Positions 60,759 through 64,000 of a DNA stretch of 64,000 bases are shown here, in pieces. Every line of letters starts with the position of its first letter. Position 1 is the stretch's first letter. The stretch comes from Pseudonocardia parietis (GTDB lineage: Bacteria > Actinomycetota > Actinomycetes > Mycobacteriales > Pseudonocardiaceae): NCBI RefSeq assembly GCF_017876315.1, contig NZ_JAGINU010000002.1, positions 62,001 to 126,000 of the forward strand, read 5' to 3'. The notes below the pieces were generated by a model. It was not told the DNA's origin. It saw only the letters and a program-made list of their open reading frames with translations, and made no database searches. The position numbers were made by a program, and so were the translations under genes.

Positions 60759-61217
60759 ATGTCCTGGTCGTTGATCGTCCCCAGCTCCCTGCTGTCCCTC
60801 GGAGCGTTCCTCCTGGTCCTGGCCGTCTTGCTGGTCTTCCTCGACGTTCCGGACAAGGGAGTTCCCTGGGACAAGGTCGCCGCCGTCTTCGCCGTCATCG
60901 GAGGCTTCGGTGTCGGCGGTGTCAGCGCCGGCTTCGTCGGAAGCCTCCTCACCAACCTGGTCGGCGGAGCAGTCTCCGGCGTCGCACAAGCCACCGCCTA
61001 CTTGGTCGGTGTCAGCGTCGTCGGCGCGGTCGGGGCCGCTGTCGGGATCTGGGCTTGGGCCCGCGTGTGTAAGAGCGGGATCTCCGCCAAGTCCAAGTTC
61101 AAGTCCTTCCTGGTCGTCGGCGCGCTCGCCCTGGTCGGAACGGTGCTCGCTGCCATCCCGAGGCTCTACGGCGCAGCTGACGAACTGGTCCGCATCGCGG
61201 CATCAGCGATCGTCTGA
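60759..61217 (+). CDS. Small integral membrane protein of the transfer operon
   Basis: The 152-residue protein begins after AAGGAG and has four membrane segments (LIVPSSLLSLGAFLLVLAVL; VAAVFAVIGGFGVGGVSAGF; AYLVGVSVVGAVGAAVGIW; FLVVGALALVGTVLAAIP). It is Gly/Val-rich and recalls small Spd-type proteins. Function inferred from context. Confidence 0.7.
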   Translation: MSWSLIVPSSLLSLGAFLLVLAVLLVFLDVPDKGVPWDKVAAVFAVIGGFGVGGVSAGFVGSLLTNLVGGAVSGVAQATAYLVGVSVVGAVGAAVGIWAWARVCKSGISAKSKFKSFLVVGALALVGTVLAAIPRLYGAADELVRIAASAIV

Positions 61218-61245
61218 AGCAGCCACGTTCGGCAGGAGTATCTAG

Positions 61246-62241
61246 ATGGAACCTTTCTTTCTTACGTGCATGGTCGTCGCCTACTTCCTCACCAAGGGCA
61301 AGGTCGACACCGCCGCCTACAGCAACGGGAAAGAGCCCCCCGGCGTCGTCCGCGCCCGCATGAAGCACGACGCCGGCGGAGGGGCCCGTACCTCGAGCGG
61401 ACGCCCTACCGGCCGCGGTGCGTTCGGACTGATGCTCGCCTCCCGATGGGCCAACGCCTGCGAGGCTGCCCGACAGCGCGACGAGCACAAGGCCGCCCGC
61501 CGACGAGCCTGGTACGACGAGACCGCTCCGGAGAAGGACGCAGCCTGGCGCGAGAAGCAGCTGCGCAAGCTCGAGCGCAGCGACTGGGCCCGCGAGCGGT
61601 GGGCTCAGGCACGGGGACTCATCAGCCGCCCCACCGCCGGTACAGCAACCGACCCTTGGGCGCGCCGCGCCACCACGACGTCGCAGGGCCGCAACCAGTC
61701 CACACCGATCACGGACTCGCCGACCTCTGACACCGATGCAGGTCCCGAGGACGGCGAGCACACCACAACCGATCCGGCCTCGCCGACCGACCAGCCCACC
61801 ACGGACGAGCCGGCCCCCGGTCCCGCGCCCGAAAGCACCACACCGGACCCGGACCCGCCGACCGCCGGTACTCCGCCGCCCGCGGCCCGGCCCTCAACCG
61901 AGAACGACAACGACAACGACAACGACGACCACAGCAGCACCGCCGCCACACCGAACCAGGGGAGCAGCAACATGTACGACGAGGCCGTCAACCGGCTCAT
62001 CCAGGCCGCGGATCAAGTCGCCGAGTACCGCTCGAACCTGATCGCATTCGCCGACCGCCTCGCCGGAGACGGCTGGGGCACCGAGGTCATCGGCCCCCTG
62101 CAGGACACCCAATCCAGCCTCACAGCCTGGGAGAACCTCTACCGCGACACGGCAGAGCGGATCAAGAACCAGGGGGACCAGGGCGCAGCCGCCTACGACC
62201 AGGCGCCCTACGTGCCCGGCCCGCACGCCGTCCTTAGCTGA
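61246..62241 (+). CDS. Transfer-operon protein with WXG100-like C-terminal domain
   Basis: The 331-residue protein has an N-terminal hydrophobic stretch (FFLTCMVVAYFLT), a basic helical region (AARQRDEHKAARRRAWYDET), a long Thr/Pro/Asp-rich linker with an (ND)4 repeat (61903-61926), and a C-terminal helical hairpin of about 89 residues (EAVNRLIQAADQVAEYRSNL; GDGWGTEVIGPLQDTQSSLT). The hairpin with a central W-G resembles WXG100/ESAT-6-like folds. ATG 61972 inside the gene has AGGGGAG 7 nt upstream and would release the hairpin as a separate protein. Confidence 0.65.
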   Translation: MEPFFLTCMVVAYFLTKGKVDTAAYSNGKEPPGVVRARMKHDAGGGARTSSGRPTGRGAFGLMLASRWANACEAARQRDEHKAARRRAWYDETAPEKDAAWREKQLRKLERSDWARERWAQARGLISRPTAGTATDPWARRATTTSQGRNQSTPITDSPTSDTDAGPEDGEHTTTDPASPTDQPTTDEPAPGPAPESTTPDPDPPTAGTPPPAARPSTENDNDNDNDDHSSTAATPNQGSSNMYDEAVNRLIQAADQVAEYRSNLIAFADRLAGDGWGTEVIGPLQDTQSSLTAWENLYRDTAERIKNQGDQGAAAYDQAPYVPGPHAVLS

Positions 62242-62302
62242 CCCGAATCGAGCACAACACGGCTCAGCCGTTTCCCTCCACCTCCAGCAAGGAGCTCCAC
62301 CG

Positions 62303-62599
62303 ATGGCGAATCTCAACGTCGACGGCAACACCGAAGTGCTGGCCGCTGCCCTGCAGGACGCAGCTGGCGACCTCGAAGGAATCGGGCAGACCCATCACAG
62401 CCTGGTCGAAGAGTTCGAGACCTACGGCTGGACTGGCCTCGATGCCCTCGAGGGAGCCCAGAGCCACATCACCTCAGTCACCGACAGCCTGATCACCGTC
62501 GCCGACAAGATCGGTATCGGTGGCCAGATCGTGCGCGACGCGCTCCTGAGCAACCACATGATCACCAACGCGACCAAGGAGTCCCTCGGCCACGGCTGA
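62303..62599 (+). CDS. WXG100-like small protein
   Basis: The 98-residue protein has two helices around a WTG turn (AAALQDAAGDLEGIGQTHHS; YGWTGLDALEGAQSHITSVT), which matches the size and W-x-G turn of WXG100 proteins, and aligns by pattern with the C-terminal hairpin of the preceding gene. AAGGAG precedes the ATG. WXG100 proteins are usually substrates of type VII secretion, whose motor is FtsK-like; an FtsK-like gene follows here. Confidence 0.65.
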   Translation: MANLNVDGNTEVLAAALQDAAGDLEGIGQTHHSLVEEFETYGWTGLDALEGAQSHITSVTDSLITVADKIGIGGQIVRDALLSNHMITNATKESLGHG

Positions 62600-62647
62600 G
62601 CGGCCCGCGCCCACCGCCCACCCTCAGCGCTGATGGCGCCCGGGTGG

Positions 62648-62688
62648 TGATCAGCCCCTTCCCGACCGCGTCGGGGAGGGGCTGATCA
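62648..62688 (+). terminator. Strong hairpin terminator
   Basis: A 19-bp stem with one G-T pair (TGATCAGCCCCTTCCCGAC and its complement) and a 3-nt loop follows the WXG-like gene by 48 bp. It probably separates that transcript from the FtsK-like gene. Confidence 0.75.
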
Positions 62689-62773
62689 CGTTCCCCGACC
62701 CACCAGCACCACCCTCCGGCCGCGTGCCCCGCCGCCCACCCGTCACCACTGGTGGCGAGGAAGGAGCCTTGCC

Positions 62774-64000
62774 ATGGGCTCGACTGTGACCCGCCAGACT
62801 CGCTTCCAGAACGCCGCTGTCCGCTCCCGGACCCGAGAGCGCGCCCGGCAGAACACTGCCACCGCCGTTCCCAGCACCGGCCGCAGTCGACGTCCCCGCA
62901 CGGAACCCGCCAACCAGGACGACCAACCCCTCTCGGCGCGAGCCGCGGGATGGCAGCGGCTGCGTAGCAGCGTCGTCGGGGACGGTCCCGTACCCAGCGA
63001 AGACAGCACCGACGACCAACGCACGGAGAACCTGCGCCGGTGGATGGTCAACGACCGAAACCGGCGCCGCCGCTGGCCCTGGATCCCCGCTGCCATCGCC
63101 GGAGTGGCCGGCCTGAGCGCGCACTTTCTCGGCGCTGGTCTACACACGCTCAGCGCAGACATCGCCCCCACCGTGCTGGCCTGGCCAGCCACCCTCGCCC
63201 CGCTGATCGGCACGCTGGCGTTCACCCTCCGGCACCGCCACGCGGCGACGCGCTGGCTACCCGAACTCGCGGTCTTCGGCTTCGGCTCCGCGGCGCTGAC
63301 CTACTTGCTCGCTATCGACGGCCCCTCGCCGTTCATCGCGCTTGTCGCGCTCGTCGCGACGATCATCAGCGCCACCCGCTGGTGGCGCGCCCATCCGATC
63401 GGCCCGCAGGTCAAGCGCTTGGTCCCGCCCGAACTAGCCCCGATCACCCCTGCAGTCCCGGACCCTGAGCGCGACCCATACTGCGTGGCCTGGTTGGAGA
63501 ACAACGCCAGCAAGGACGGGAAAGCCCCCGGGTCGCGACTGACGAACCGACGCGACGACGAGTTCACCACCAACTACGACATCGCGCTCAAGCGCGGCCA
63601 CCAGACTGTTCACGACCTGCAACCCAACCGCGCGAAGCTCGCCGGCGGACTCGGCGAGGACACCGAGCGGGTGCTGTTCAAAGCCCCGCCTCGCGGGATG
63701 GGTGCCCACTGGGCCCGGATGACGATCATCCGTAAGGACCCGGTTGCCGACACCCGCTTCTACACCGGACCGCAGGTCGAAGACGGCGTGATCAAGAACG
63801 TCGCTCGACTCGTCGACGGTTCCGGCGAGATGGACGTGACCATGTGGGACGACAACGGGACCGTCGGCACCATGATCGTGGGCTCCACCGGCGGGGGAAA
63901 GTCCGGAGCGGCGAACATCGTCACCTGCTCCGCGATGTCGACCGGTCTGCTGAACCTGCTCTACGCCGACCCCAAGGGCAACTCCTCGACCGCGCTGGCC
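62774..64000 (+). CDS. FtsK/TraB-type DNA translocase, 5' part
   Basis: The frame is open from ATG 62774 (after AAGGAG) to the window end, 409 codons. A basic disordered N-terminus is followed by three to four membrane segments (WIPAAIAGVAGLSAHFLGAG; VLAWPATLAPLIGTLAFTL; LAVFGFGSAALTYLLAIDG; IALVALVATIISATRW) and the start of an FtsK ATPase domain with Walker A MIVGSTGGGKSGAANIVT and LLYADPKGNSSTALA. It should pump double-stranded DNA in mycelial-type conjugation, or act as motor for the neighbouring WXG-like proteins. Confidence 0.88.
   Translation, partial: MGSTVTRQTRFQNAAVRSRTRERARQNTATAVPSTGRSRRPRTEPANQDDQPLSARAAGWQRLRSSVVGDGPVPSEDSTDDQRTENLRRWMVNDRNRRRRWPWIPAAIAGVAGLSAHFLGAGLHTLSADIAPTVLAWPATLAPLIGTLAFTLRHRHAATRWLPELAVFGFGSAALTYLLAIDGPSPFIALVALVATIISATRWWRAHPIGPQVKRLVPPELAPITPAVPDPERDPYCVAWLENNASKDGKAPGSRLTNRRDDEFTTNYDIALKRGHQTVHDLQPNRAKLAGGLGEDTERVLFKAPPRGMGAHWARMTIIRKDPVADTRFYTGPQVEDGVIKNVARLVDGSGEMDVTMWDDNGTVGTMIVGSTGGGKSGAANIVTCSAMSTGLLNLLYADPKGNSSTALA

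Noticed and set aside
61903..61929. AAC-GAC trinucleotide-pair repeat as a CRISPR-like or iteron array
   Set aside because: It is an in-frame Asn-Asp repeat in a protein linker, too short and without spacers.
1..64000. CRISPR arrays, rRNA or tRNA genes
   Set aside because: No regularly spaced repeats and no cloverleaf or rRNA-like conserved stretch were found on reading; no tRNA-scanning program was run.

Overview
The window is high-GC actinobacterial DNA, most likely from a Pseudonocardiaceae member (a Pseudonocardia-like host). Codon use, GTG starts, tandem-domain Lsr2, FxLD lanthipeptide genes, DUF6545-type membrane proteins and SpdB-like transfer proteins all fit. The right 27 kb is a plasmid or conjugative-element backbone: a tyrosine-recombinase pair, two ParA systems (one with visible parS-like palindromes), a Rep plus DnaB replication module, a GntR regulator and the start of a transfer operon ending in an FtsK/TraB-type translocase that runs off the window.

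The left 37 kb (178-37428) looks like a composite transposon. It is bounded by two near-identical 1306-bp IS3-family copies in opposite orientation. The N-terminal part of an lsr2-like gene lies outside the right copy and the missing C-terminal part lies outside the left copy. Cargo, left to right: (a) an FxLD class I lanthipeptide cluster (precursor, LanB, LanC, and a SpaB_C-PIMT methyltransferase cut by the left IS) with a divergent XRE regulator broken by an IS5-family element; (b) a small lipoprotein and two TerC-family exporters, each with a yybP-ykoY (Mn2+) riboswitch-like leader; (c) folC, sua5, murF, a DUF6671-like protein and two paralogous winged-helix regulators; (d) a DAB inorganic-carbon transporter (dabB, dabA) followed by icd, ilvD, an InhA/FabI-type reductase and bioD, the last split by two IS630-family elements inserted end to end.

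The most interesting reading of (c)+(d) is that genes around a bicarbonate accumulator encode second copies of enzymes that use CO2/bicarbonate or belong to families needing a carbamylated lysine: Sua5 (bicarbonate), BioD (CO2), Icd (CO2), and MurF, FolC and IlvD (carbamyl-lysine). This is an inference. FabI and TerC do not fit it, and the FolC copy lacks the expected lysine.

Insertion sequences have repeatedly inactivated genes here. In four cases removing the element restores a reading frame: exactly for the XRE regulator, bioD and an ImmA/IrrE-like peptidase, and with about 8 nt missing for lsr2. No CRISPR array, rRNA or tRNA was seen.
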